From Candidatus Lindowiibacteriota bacterium (GTDB taxonomy: Bacteria > Lindowbacteria > 2-12-FULL-62-27), in contig JAHFCY010000051.1 of NCBI GenBank assembly GCA_023249255.1, forward strand, positions 1-15,649: DNA of 15,649 bases, read 5' to 3'. The translations under genes were made by a program, and so were the position numbers. This document shows positions 1 to 8,079 of this stretch, piece after piece. A model generated the notes under the pieces. The model did not search any database. It saw nothing but the letters and a program-made list of their open reading frames with translations, and was not told the DNA's origin. Every line of letters starts with the position of its first letter. The stretch's first letter is position 1.

Positions 1-680
1 ATCAATTCTTCAAAAAATGGCAGGGCGAGGATCATGAGAAAAGCCGATGCCGCGCTGGTTGGCGACGGAACCACAAGTTCCGCAGGAATCGAATCGCGTC
101 CGCCCAGAACCACCGTGACCAAAACGAGAAGCGACAACGCGGGCAACGTGAGAATCGCGCCCGCCACGCCCACGCCCGTATCCGATGCAAGGCGTCGAAC
201 GGACAACCCCAGAGGCCCCGATCCGATTCCCCGCGAGCGCGCGACTGCGAGGACCCAGATTCCCACAGCCGCGTCATCGATCAGAAGGACTCCCGTCTGC
301 ATCGTTTCATGAAACGGCATCGCCTCCCGGAGAATCACCGCGCCGCCGAATACCCACAGGAGGTCCACCCAGCTCCATGGCGGACTTGGCATAATTTTCG
401 ATTCTCGCAGAACATCCTTCAACACAAAACTGGCGCCAAGCGCCGCCGCTCCCACCAGCGCCAGCACGAGAATCCGGCGAGGCATGCCGGCAAAGAGATT
501 CTTGCGCAAAAACTCATCCGCGCCGTAGGAGCGCAAGGAGATCGTGCGCTGATCCGGCCCCTGTTTCGTCCAAGAATGCGGAAGAATCGTCCGGCCGGTT
601 TCGACGGTCCGCTCGCCGACCTGCGCGACGCCGATGGCAAGCGCCAGAAGGATCACGATAAGAATGGCGGTTCGGATCAT
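1..680 (-). CDS. CPBP-family (CAAX protease/bacteriocin-processing-like) membrane protein, 3' end cut by window
   Basis: The first 226 codons of a polytopic membrane protein are visible; the reading frame stays open to the window edge. Hydrophobic segments lie near residues 4-20, 69-86, 105-118, 129-146, 170-193 and 210-223. The visible part ends with FFEEL, which fits the start of the glutamate-pair motif (EExxxR) of CPBP intramembrane metalloproteases. The decisive arginine and the later His/Asn motifs lie outside the window. The ATG at 680-678 overlaps the stop of the asparagine synthase as ATGA, so the two are probably translationally coupled; no strong Shine-Dalgarno is seen. In this family some members cleave membrane substrates and others have unknown roles. 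Pairing with an asparagine synthase is suggestive of surface-polymer or protein-sorting loci, but that is inference. Confidence 0.75.
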   Translation of the reverse strand, partial: MIRTAILIVILLALAIGVAQVGERTVETGRTILPHSWTKQGPDQRTISLRSYGADEFLRKNLFAGMPRRILVLALVGAAALGASFVLKDVLRESKIMPSPPWSWVDLLWVFGGAVILREAMPFHETMQTGVLLIDDAAVGIWVLAVARSRGIGSGPLGLSVRRLASDTGVGVAGAILTLPALSLLVLVTVVLGGRDSIPAELVVPSPTSAASAFLMILALPFFEEL

Positions 681-2545
681 GCGCCGTGATTCCGGCGCCA
701 CATCTGAAACGCCAGCAGTGCCCACAACTCCTTGCGCCGGTCGCGGCGGCCGAGGACATGTTCTGTGTAGAGACTTCGAACGGCGCCGACGTTGACAAGA
801 TCATCCGGCACGGACGACCATAGATCGAGAAACAAATCCCGTAGGTCCTTCTTGAGCCACGACGACACCGGCACGGCAAATCCTTTCTTCGGCCTGTCGA
901 TGACGGTGTCGGGAAGTTTCCCGCGCAAAATCTCCTTGAAAAACGCCTTGGTCCGGAATCCCGCAAAATTGATCGAGGCGGGCAGTCGGGCGGCGTATTC
1001 CATGACTAGCTGGTCGAGAAGCGGAGCGCGCATCTCGAGCGAATGCATCATGCTTGCGCGGTCGACTTTCACCATCACGCCGTCCTGAAGATAAAACCGG
1101 AAATCATTGTAGAGGACGGGCTCAAACGCGCTGTCGTACGGCCCGTTGGCCAAAACTTCGCGAACCAGCGGATCATAGATGTCTCCGGCAGGATCGCAGT
1201 TCGCCGCCAGAAGGCCGTGCAGTGTTTCGGCGTCACAGGGGCCGCGCCACCAAAAATGGCGGCGGATCGGATCGGCCGCGAGGCCGCGAAAAACCCTGTC
1301 GAGCTTGAACGGCCAGCTCATGTACCGGTCGGACGCGGGAATCCGTTTGGTGACTTGGTGAAACAGCGGCGCCGCGAATTTCAGCGGGCCGATGGCGCGC
1401 GCCACAGCCTCGGCCTGATAGGTTGGATACCCGTAAAACAACTCGTCGCCGCCGTCGCCGCCAAGCGCGACCGTCACGTGTTTGACCGTGTTTTCACACA
1501 GGAGGGTCGTCGGCAGAATAGACGCATCGGCGAACGGCTCGTCCAGATACCGGAAAATCGCCTCGATGCGATCGAGCGCGTCCCGCGCGGTGAATGAAAA
1601 CTCGGTGTGGTCCGTACCCAGCCGTTCCGCGACGAGACGCGCGTAAGCCGACTCGTCGTAAGACGGATCGTCAAACCGAATCGAAAACGTCCGGATTTTT
1701 TGCGTCGCGTTTTCCTGAGCAAAATATGCGACGCAGGACGAATCGATGCCGCCCGACAGCATGACGCCCACCGGCACGTCCGCCACAAGGCGTGATTTGA
1801 CGGCCGAGCGGATCCGGTCCGTCAACTCCGCGGCCGCGCCCCGCCGATCCTCCTTCGCTTTGGGCGTGTATCGAAGCTGCCAGTACGGCTCCTCGCGGGC
1901 CTTCTGTCCGTCAAAAATCAGATAATGTCCGGATCGAAGTTTTCGAAACTCCGTATAGATCGTCCGGGGCGTCGGGATGTAATCAAGTCCGAAGAAAAGC
2001 CGGACGGCGGCCGGATCGATCGTGCGGCGAATCGTATCGAGCGGCCGGATCGCCTTGAGTTCCGAAGCGAAGGCGAACATTCCATTCTGGTGGGTGTAAT
2101 ACAAAGGTTTTTTGCCGGCGCGGTCGCGCGCCAGCATCACGCGCGAGCGGCGAAGATCCAAAATGGCGAACGCAAACATCCCGTTCAAACGCGAGACCAT
2201 CGCCTCGCCCTCCTCCTCATAAATGTGGAGAAGCACTTCGGTGTCGGTCCGCGTGCGAAATTTCCGGCCGCGGCTTTCCAGCCATTCCCGAAGAGCCTGA
2301 AAGTTGTAAATCTCGCCGTTGAAGACGACGATGGTCTGACCGTCTTCCGAAATCATCGGCTGATGGCCCGCGGCCGAAAGATCAAGAATCGACAACCGCC
2401 GGTGGCCCAGATGCCACGGCCCGCTGTGAAACAGTCCCATGTCGTCCGGCCCGCGGCTCTCCAGCGTCTCCGTCATCCGCTTCAAAATATCCTCCGGCCG
2501 GTCCACGCGCCGTTCGGGATCAAAAAATCCGACAATGCCGCACAT
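677..2545 (-). CDS. asnB: Asparagine synthase (glutamine-hydrolysing), AsnB type
   Basis: This cytoplasmic enzyme would use glutamine nitrogen to amidate aspartate or a related carboxylate, with ATP activation to an acyl-AMP. The 622 residues match full family length. An N-terminal class II glutaminase domain begins MCGIVGF, with Cys2 as nucleophile once Met1 is removed; RGPD is at 31-34, NGEIYN at 76-81 and DRAGKKPLYY at 141-150. The C-terminal synthetase domain carries the PP-loop SGGIDSS at 264-270 and a GGDGGDE motif further on. All key residues are present, so it should be active. It starts 9 nt after the stop of the secretin-N-domain gene and has no clear ribosome-binding site, which suggests coupled translation. 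Members of this family in polysaccharide and exosortase loci amidate sugars or peptides rather than making free asparagine. Its position in a secretion operon makes such a modifying role possible, but the substrate cannot be read from sequence. Confidence 0.95.
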   Translation of the reverse strand: MCGIVGFFDPERRVDRPEDILKRMTETLESRGPDDMGLFHSGPWHLGHRRLSILDLSAAGHQPMISEDGQTIVVFNGEIYNFQALREWLESRGRKFRTRTDTEVLLHIYEEEGEAMVSRLNGMFAFAILDLRRSRVMLARDRAGKKPLYYTHQNGMFAFASELKAIRPLDTIRRTIDPAAVRLFFGLDYIPTPRTIYTEFRKLRSGHYLIFDGQKAREEPYWQLRYTPKAKEDRRGAAAELTDRIRSAVKSRLVADVPVGVMLSGGIDSSCVAYFAQENATQKIRTFSIRFDDPSYDESAYARLVAERLGTDHTEFSFTARDALDRIEAIFRYLDEPFADASILPTTLLCENTVKHVTVALGGDGGDELFYGYPTYQAEAVARAIGPLKFAAPLFHQVTKRIPASDRYMSWPFKLDRVFRGLAADPIRRHFWWRGPCDAETLHGLLAANCDPAGDIYDPLVREVLANGPYDSAFEPVLYNDFRFYLQDGVMVKVDRASMMHSLEMRAPLLDQLVMEYAARLPASINFAGFRTKAFFKEILRGKLPDTVIDRPKKGFAVPVSSWLKKDLRDLFLDLWSSVPDDLVNVGAVRSLYTEHVLGRRDRRKELWALLAFQMWRRNHGA

Positions 2546-2554
2546 GGGGGAAAA

Positions 2555-4438
2555 TTACGGCGCTGCGGACAGGTGAATGTCCGACAGCGACCGGATTTGT
2601 TTGAGCTGGGGGGACAGGACAGGCTGATCGAGCTGGGCCGCCAGATCCGTGAAGGTTTTCATGAGACGTTGAGATGAAGACGAAATGAGCAGGGAGTTCA
2701 TCCGGTTATCGGACTGAACCAGGATCGGCAGAACGGTCGAATCCCGCTGTGTCCGGTTTTCCGCGTCGATAATGTTCCGGAATTTGTCCGCCAGTTCCGC
2801 CGCGCGGGCGAATCTCAACGGAACCACCTGAATCTGGAATTCTGAAAATCCTTCATAATCGAGTTTTTCGATCAGAGATTCAAACGCATCCTGAACGTCA
2901 GGCGGGCCGGCCACCACAACGCTGTTGGACATCCGGTCGGCCCGGATCACCGCGGCGCGAACCGGGACGGTTGCCGAAATGCCGCTGTCGACGCCGCGTT
3001 CAATCAACGCGTGCAGGAACCGTTCCATGTTTTCGGCGTTGGCATGCGACAGCGCATGAATTTTAATCCATTCCCCCGCCACTTGCTTCGCCGGAGTTCC
3101 GGCGGGCGCGGTCGACGACGCGGGCGGCACGGATGCGGCGGATGGAGCCGATGCCGACAATGCCGCAACGTCTTCTTCGGGAACAACAACCGCGGTCGTG
3201 GCGGACGAGAAATCTGCGGTGGGAGGCGCGATCGCCGGAACTTCATCGGATACGCCTGCGCCGAACGTCACAAACTGCGTCCCCGGCATGACCGGCTCCG
3301 CCGCCGGCAAAATCGCGAATGTGTCGCCTGCGCCCACCATCGTGTATCCCTGCAACTCGAGCACGGACGAAAGCAGTGACAGCGCCTGCGTCCGGTTCAG
3401 AAGACGGGGTTTGGGCGTCATGGTGATTTTGGCCTGGACGTTCACGTCTTTCTTCAGCGTCAATCCTAATTCCCGCGAATAGGATTTCAGCACCTCGTCG
3501 ATGTCAGCCTTTTTGAAATAGACGAGAATGTAAGGCTCGATCGTGATGGCCCGGGGCGGGACAAAGACACCGCGATTTTTTGCGCCGGTATCCTCTCGAA
3601 CCGCGATCGGCCTGGCCCGGGCGATTTTCGGCCGATCGGTCGAACTGGACGGCACCAACTGCCACGCGGACTGAACCGTCGCTGGCGCAGGCGCAGGCGC
3701 GACAACCGACAACGGGGGCGGCAACGCGGGCAACGGGGGCCGGGTATTGACATTGTTGACATTTGAAACAGCCGCTGATGGAGCAGACGGATTTGCCCGG
3801 GGCGGGTTGTCCGTCCAAGTCGCAGCAGGCGCGCGTTTGGGAGAAGTGTTTTGCGCCACAATTTCCTTGAATCGTTCCAATGAATTCTTTTCTTCGCCTG
3901 CGTATTCATGGATGGCTTCTGCCTGTTTGATCACGATCCCGGCGCGGTCATACCGGCCGGCATCGAGGAGCGCGGAGATGTAGCCGAGCCGCGCTTTATC
4001 GGCCATGCGGTGGTCAGGATATGCCATGAAATAATCGGAATAAATCCGGATACTGCGTGCTGGATCTTTGGCATCCATCTGGAAAAATTGCGCGAGCCGA
4101 TACAGGGAGATCGGAGCAAATTCGGAATAGGGATACCGTTTCACGAACGACCGGACCGTCGCCTCGGCCGTGTCGGGATCAGGCTCGGCAAAGGACAAGA
4201 GCGCCGCAAGATATTCGACCTCGTCGGATTTCGGCGACGGCGCTTCAAGGTAGGGACGAAGCAGTTCGCGCGCGACCTGGTACTGCCCGGCGTCGATCCG
4301 CCTGCGCGCCGCGTCGAGGACCTGCGCGTTGTCATCCGTTGACGCGAGGGCATGAAAACATAAAACATTTGCCACACACAGACATACACAGACTTGCACA
4401 GACACAGACCATGCTTTCATTTTCTCACGCGCGTTCAT
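2555..4438 (-). CDS. TPR protein with secretin N-domains (GspD/PilQ-like) but no secretin barrel
   Basis: This exported periplasmic protein of 627 residues has a hydrophobic signal segment at about 8-33 that contains three cysteines. Helical TPR-like repeats follow at about 38-195 (for example YRLAQFF and RYPYSEFAP), then a Pro/Ala/Ser linker. A secretin N0-type domain lies at about 298-380 (FKKADIDEVLKSYSRELGL), a second linker follows, and two KH-like N1/N2 domains lie at about 452-530 and 531-607 (SNSVVVAGPP; NRMNSLLISSS). The protein stops there. The roughly 200-residue outer-membrane secretin domain of GspD or PilQ is absent, and the next gene begins 9 nt later. The start is supported by GGAGAAG four nt upstream and by ATGA overlap with the preceding gene. 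It may be a periplasmic scaffold for a secretin encoded elsewhere, or a truncated secretin. The domain assignment is firm; the role is inferred. Confidence 0.85.
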   Translation of the reverse strand: MNAREKMKAWSVSVQVCVCLCVANVLCFHALASTDDNAQVLDAARRRIDAGQYQVARELLRPYLEAPSPKSDEVEYLAALLSFAEPDPDTAEATVRSFVKRYPYSEFAPISLYRLAQFFQMDAKDPARSIRIYSDYFMAYPDHRMADKARLGYISALLDAGRYDRAGIVIKQAEAIHEYAGEEKNSLERFKEIVAQNTSPKRAPAATWTDNPPRANPSAPSAAVSNVNNVNTRPPLPALPPPLSVVAPAPAPATVQSAWQLVPSSSTDRPKIARARPIAVREDTGAKNRGVFVPPRAITIEPYILVYFKKADIDEVLKSYSRELGLTLKKDVNVQAKITMTPKPRLLNRTQALSLLSSVLELQGYTMVGAGDTFAILPAAEPVMPGTQFVTFGAGVSDEVPAIAPPTADFSSATTAVVVPEEDVAALSASAPSAASVPPASSTAPAGTPAKQVAGEWIKIHALSHANAENMERFLHALIERGVDSGISATVPVRAAVIRADRMSNSVVVAGPPDVQDAFESLIEKLDYEGFSEFQIQVVPLRFARAAELADKFRNIIDAENRTQRDSTVLPILVQSDNRMNSLLISSSSQRLMKTFTDLAAQLDQPVLSPQLKQIRSLSDIHLSAAP

Positions 4439-5796
4439 TGGACTTCTCCGGACGGCGCGAACGGATTGGTTGCCGACAGCGCAAACAATTCCTGTCCACC
4501 CTCTTCCGCTCCAACGACATCCTGCAGAAACCGGACGTCCTTGAATCCGTGCGAATTCAATCCCTCGTAAACAGCCATCGCACGGGGCGCAGTCCCGCGC
4601 AGGGAAATTTCAGACGCCTCAATGGCGACGTCCTGCAATTGCGCTTCCGGCGGCACGGCCGACGCCAACCGGCCGAAGGCATCGATGGCATCCGGCGCGG
4701 CCAGAAACGACGCAAGCTGAACTGCCGCGTCCGGGGGCAATCCGGTTTCATCGGCCGGCGATTGCGCCACCCGGGCTGACTCGGCGTTTTTGGCCCACGT
4801 GTAGGACACGAGTGTTTTCACGATTCCAAGAATCAGGATGACCAGCACGCCGGCCATGGCGGCAATCAATAGTTTTTGTTTTTGATCCGCCGGAACTGTC
4901 TGCGTCGTAGTCCTGGATTTTTTTGGCTGAAGCAAATTCAAATCCGGCGATCCGGTCCTGAGAATGCCGCACACTCCAACCGCCAGGACGGACCCTTCCG
5001 ATCCTTCAAGTACCCGCCCGTCCAGCGTGAAGGGGACTTCCGGCTGCAGGAGAGCCGGTAACCCGTCAAACCGCCGGTCCGTGCTGACCAGGCGGGCCAT
5101 CAGCGTGCGGATTTCCACGCCGGTCTGTTTTCGGATGAATTCGCCCGACAGGCGCAGTTCCGTCGACAGGCGAGTCAGGAGATCGGGATTTTTTGATGTG
5201 ACTCCGTTCAACACTCGCTCCTGCTGCATCGGCACGTGCCGCAGGTACCGCGGCTCGCCGTTGGAGCACCACACAATTTCCATGCTGGTTTTCCAGAAAT
5301 AGACCAGCAAAAAATTCGGGACGGCCGCTGGAACGTCGGAGGCTTTGTAGAGGGCCAGCGTTATCGGGACGGCTGAACACTGCGGACCGTGAATCGTTTC
5401 AAGCGCGGCGCGGTATGGCTCAAATTCTTTTTTCTGCCCGACCACGACGAGAATCCGGCGCGATGTTTCCCCCGCCTGGATGCAATAATCCATGACGGCC
5501 TCTTCCAGCGGATACGGCAACTCCGACAACGCGAATTGTTCGGCAAATGGCCCGATCGGAAGATCCGGTGCGGACGGAATCTCAATACTGCGCATCAGCA
5601 GTCGCTGAAACGGGACGGCCATCCCCACGCGGGCGGGAATCTCCTTCCATTTCGTCAAAAGCTCCTTTAACGCCTCGGCGATCGTGCGGTATCCGAGCGG
5701 TACCGCGTCCGAGTGAAGCCGTTCTTCACCCTCCATCCACACCCCGTGCAACTGCTCATCACGGATGGCCAGCCCCAGCGTCAGCCCATCTCCCAT
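4435..5796 (-). CDS. PilM-PilN / GspL-like fused inner-membrane assembly protein
   Basis: The 453-residue protein is read as a type II secretion/type IV pilus platform component. Residues 1 to about 280 resemble the cytoplasmic actin-like (PilM/GspL) domain, with the start-like GLTLGLAIRDEQLHGVW and a central VPFQRLLMRSIEIP region. A DLNLL motif at 285-289, like the start of free-standing PilN proteins, precedes a basic linker and a single membrane helix at about 309-331. The periplasmic part at about 360-430 looks like the ferredoxin-like PilN/GspL domain. The family's job is to link the cytoplasmic ATPase to the periplasmic scaffold. An upstream in-frame start at 5826 would overlap the previous gene. 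I chose the ATG at 5796 because GGGGGA lies 5 nt before it and it sits 1 nt after the ATPase stop. Sequence identity in this family is low, so GspL and PilM-PilN cannot be separated here. Confidence 0.8.
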   Translation of the reverse strand: MGDGLTLGLAIRDEQLHGVWMEGEERLHSDAVPLGYRTIAEALKELLTKWKEIPARVGMAVPFQRLLMRSIEIPSAPDLPIGPFAEQFALSELPYPLEEAVMDYCIQAGETSRRILVVVGQKKEFEPYRAALETIHGPQCSAVPITLALYKASDVPAAVPNFLLVYFWKTSMEIVWCSNGEPRYLRHVPMQQERVLNGVTSKNPDLLTRLSTELRLSGEFIRKQTGVEIRTLMARLVSTDRRFDGLPALLQPEVPFTLDGRVLEGSEGSVLAVGVCGILRTGSPDLNLLQPKKSRTTTQTVPADQKQKLLIAAMAGVLVILILGIVKTLVSYTWAKNAESARVAQSPADETGLPPDAAVQLASFLAAPDAIDAFGRLASAVPPEAQLQDVAIEASEISLRGTAPRAMAVYEGLNSHGFKDVRFLQDVVGAEEGGQELFALSATNPFAPSGEVQ

Positions 5797-5797
5797 T

Positions 5798-7465
5798 TTA
5801 TTCCCCCGCCATCCGGACGACCTCATCCAGCGTCGTCAACCCCAATTTGGCCTTGTCGACTCCGTCGTCTTTGAGGCGCCGGAATCCATGCCCTTCGGCA
5901 ATCGCGGCGATCTGCCGGTGATCAGCGCGCTGGATGATCAGCGGCCGCAGGTCGTCGGACACGACAAGCAGTTCATAGATTCCAACCCGGCCTCGATATC
6001 CGCTCTGCCCGCACTCGCGGCATCCCCGGCCCTCCATGAACGCGGCGCCATTGGGAGATTCAACACCGAATGTTTTCAACAGATGATCCGGCGGAGTTTT
6101 GCGCTCGCCGCACGAGGGGCATATCCGCCGCACGAGCCTCTGCGCCAGAACCGCCGACAACGACGCGGAAACAAGAAAGGGTTCGATGCCCATATCCAGG
6201 AGCCGAGTGACGGCGCTGGGCGCGTCGTTGGTATGCAGCGTCGCCAGCACAAGATGCCCTGTCAGCGACGCCTGAATCGCGACTTCCGCCGTTTCCTTGT
6301 CGCGGATTTCGCCGACCAAAATGACGTCTGGATCCTGCCTCATGGCGGCGCGAAGACCCATTGCAAAATTCAGCCCGATCTTGTGTTTGACTTCCATCTG
6401 CGCCACGCCCTTCAGCGGAAACTCCACCGGATCCTCGATCGTCAGAATTTTCATCGTGCCGTCCGCCAGCCGGCGGAGAGCCGCATAGAGCGTCGTCGTT
6501 TTGCCGCTGCCGGTGGGGCCGGTCACGAGGATGATTCCGTTGGGGGCCTCCAGCGCGCGCTCAAATCCCGCTTTCATATCCGTCAAAAGTCCGAGTTTCT
6601 CCAGAGGCACTTCTCCCGCTCGCCGGTCGAGCACGCGAAGCACCACGCTTTCGCCACCGATCACCGGCATGGTCGACACGCGAAAATCAATCACGCGTCC
6701 GCCGAGTTTCTGCCGGATGTGGCCGTCCTGCGGAAGACGCTTTTCGGCGATGTCGAGGCCGGACATGATTTTGATGCGCGAGGAGACAAGCGACCGCAGG
6801 TTTTTGTCAAGTTTATGGACCGTCTGCAGAATGCCGTCGACGCGGTATTTGACGTTGACCGCTTCCTCCTCCGGCTCGATGTGGATGTCGCTGGCCCGCG
6901 ATTCGACCGCCTGCTCCAAAATCCCGTTCACCAGTTTCACCACCGGCGCTTCGTTGGCCAGCCGTTCGGCCGCCTGCGGATCATCTTCTCCCTCTCCGAC
7001 CGTCACGCCCTGCAGTTCGGCCAGCGCGCTGCGCACCGCGCCGATGTCCGCCCCGAAGGCAATCAGGATTTTTTCGATCTCCTCGGGCTTGGCCAGGACC
7101 GGCTGGATTTCGAGATCCGTGGCGAGGCGTAAATCGTCGATCGCCATGAGTTGCATCGGATCGCTGATCGCAACGTCGACGACGCCGTCGTGAATCGCCA
7201 CGGGCACGACGTTTTGTTTTGTCAGAAGTTTCAACGGAAAAATGGTTTTGAGATTCGGGTCGAGAGACTCGGGATGGATATCGACCCGGCCCAATTTGAG
7301 CACGGCCGCCATCGCCGTCAGCAAATCCTCGCGTCGGATCAACTCCTTGTCGATGAGAAAACTGCCGATATCGGTTGCGGCGCGCTCCGCCTCCTGCACC
7401 GCGCGATCAAACGTTTCCCTTTTAAGGACACCTTTGTCGATCAGATACGCATGTACGGGATCCAC
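5798..7465 (-). CDS. gspE: Type II secretion / type IV pilus assembly ATPase (GspE/PilB)
   Basis: This is the cytoplasmic hexameric ATPase that drives pseudopilin assembly. The 555 residues carry all hallmarks: an N-terminal T2SSE_N/MshEN-like region (about 1-135), a PAS-like N2 domain with SDIHIEP (192-198), Walker A GPTGSGKT (316-323), Asp box TIEDPVEF, Walker B VILVGEIRD (381-389), His box ATLHTND (408-414) and a zinc-binding four-cysteine module (C449, C452, C482, C485). It should be active. The start codon is GTG at 7465-7463, 12 nt after the stop of the cyclic-nucleotide-binding gene; the GACGAG nearby is only a weak ribosome-binding site. The N-terminal half contains a helix-turn-helix-like repeat of the kind that binds c-di-GMP in MshE, but the arginine of the RLG signature is not evident. 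The zinc module and order favour GspE or PilB over the retraction ATPase PilT, which is shorter. Confidence 0.95.
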   Translation of the reverse strand: MDPVHAYLIDKGVLKRETFDRAVQEAERAATDIGSFLIDKELIRREDLLTAMAAVLKLGRVDIHPESLDPNLKTIFPLKLLTKQNVVPVAIHDGVVDVAISDPMQLMAIDDLRLATDLEIQPVLAKPEEIEKILIAFGADIGAVRSALAELQGVTVGEGEDDPQAAERLANEAPVVKLVNGILEQAVESRASDIHIEPEEEAVNVKYRVDGILQTVHKLDKNLRSLVSSRIKIMSGLDIAEKRLPQDGHIRQKLGGRVIDFRVSTMPVIGGESVVLRVLDRRAGEVPLEKLGLLTDMKAGFERALEAPNGIILVTGPTGSGKTTTLYAALRRLADGTMKILTIEDPVEFPLKGVAQMEVKHKIGLNFAMGLRAAMRQDPDVILVGEIRDKETAEVAIQASLTGHLVLATLHTNDAPSAVTRLLDMGIEPFLVSASLSAVLAQRLVRRICPSCGERKTPPDHLLKTFGVESPNGAAFMEGRGCRECGQSGYRGRVGIYELLVVSDDLRPLIIQRADHRQIAAIAEGHGFRRLKDDGVDKAKLGLTTLDEVVRMAGE

Positions 7466-7477
7466 TGTCGATACTCG

Positions 7478-7972
7478 TCAGGAATCAGGCTGCTTGTTCC
7501 CGGCCGCATTCGCGTCGGACTGCGGCGCCAATTGCGCGAGAACCTGCCTCATTCGGATGCTGACCGTGCGGAAAAGCTGTACCATCACCCGATAGGCGAT
7601 GTGGGGATGCTTTTCGAACATCTCCTCCATTTCCACACGGTACATGATCAGCGCATCCATGTCCGTCTCCGCGTAAACCGATGCGGATCGGGGAAGTTTG
7701 TCGAAGAGGGACATCTCGCCGAAACAGTCGCCGGGAGCGAGATACCAGATGCGCCGGGGCCGGCCGCTTATTTCTTTTTCGACCCGGACTTTCCCATTCA
7801 AAATCAGGAACATCGCCTCGCTGAATGATCCTTCTTTAATGATCTCGGCGCCGGCTTTGAATGTTCGCGGATATAGACCTTCGGCAACCATGTCCAACTC
7901 GTGCGGAGCCAATCCCTCAAAAATGCTGAAACTGACCGCCAGACGTTCCCGAATCGCCGCTGTGATGGCCAT
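7478..7972 (-). CDS. Stand-alone cyclic-nucleotide-binding domain protein (no DNA-binding domain)
   Basis: The 164-residue protein consists of one Crp-type nucleotide-binding beta-roll. Residues about 20-115 contain the fold's signature turns, and the phosphate-binding cassette FGEMSLFDKLPRSASV (84-99) keeps the glutamate (E86) and arginine-serine (R95, S96) that contact cyclic nucleotide phosphate and ribose in the family. The chain ends about 50 residues later in a helix and a polar tail, with no room for the winged helix of Crp/Fnr regulators. It therefore cannot bind DNA in the Crp manner and is more likely a soluble regulatory subunit or allosteric sensor. The ATG at 7972 has AAGGAG about 9 nt upstream, the best ribosome-binding site of the operon. 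It is the first gene of the six-gene secretion operon. The ligand (cAMP, cGMP or none) cannot be decided from sequence. Confidence 0.9.
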   Translation of the reverse strand: MAITAAIRERLAVSFSIFEGLAPHELDMVAEGLYPRTFKAGAEIIKEGSFSEAMFLILNGKVRVEKEISGRPRRIWYLAPGDCFGEMSLFDKLPRSASVYAETDMDALIMYRVEMEEMFEKHPHIAYRVMVQLFRTVSIRMRQVLAQLAPQSDANAAGNKQPDS

Positions 7973-8079
7973 GCCCTGAAACTCCTTCTCCCCTGTCCCC
8001 TCGAGTCCCGCTTATCGTTACGTACGTGAGGTAAATTTGGAGGGTATCAGAGAGAACGCCAAAAAAAAAGATTTCGGCG
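7973..8079 (-). promoter_or_regulatory. Upstream region of the secretion operon
   Basis: This 107-nt gap is the only intergenic space before the six-gene operon, so the operon promoter should lie here or further upstream. I see no convincing -35/-10 pair. It holds a perfect ACGTACGT palindrome, a run of nine T (minus strand) and an AACGCC/GGCGTT inverted repeat around that run (8055-8081). The last could act as a weak terminator for the thioredoxin gene whose stop lies at its edge, but the T-run is in the loop rather than after the stem. Confidence 0.3.

Noticed and set aside
1043-1597. Plus-strand open frames opposite the asparagine synthase gene
   Set aside because: The sense frame is a full-length enzyme with all catalytic motifs; the antisense products show no domain or start signal.
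5765-7132. Long open frame (455 codons) on the plus strand opposite the secretion ATPase gene
   Set aside because: It lies entirely antisense to a well-conserved ATPase. The predicted product is His/Arg-rich with no domain pattern, which is typical of shadow frames in GC-rich DNA.
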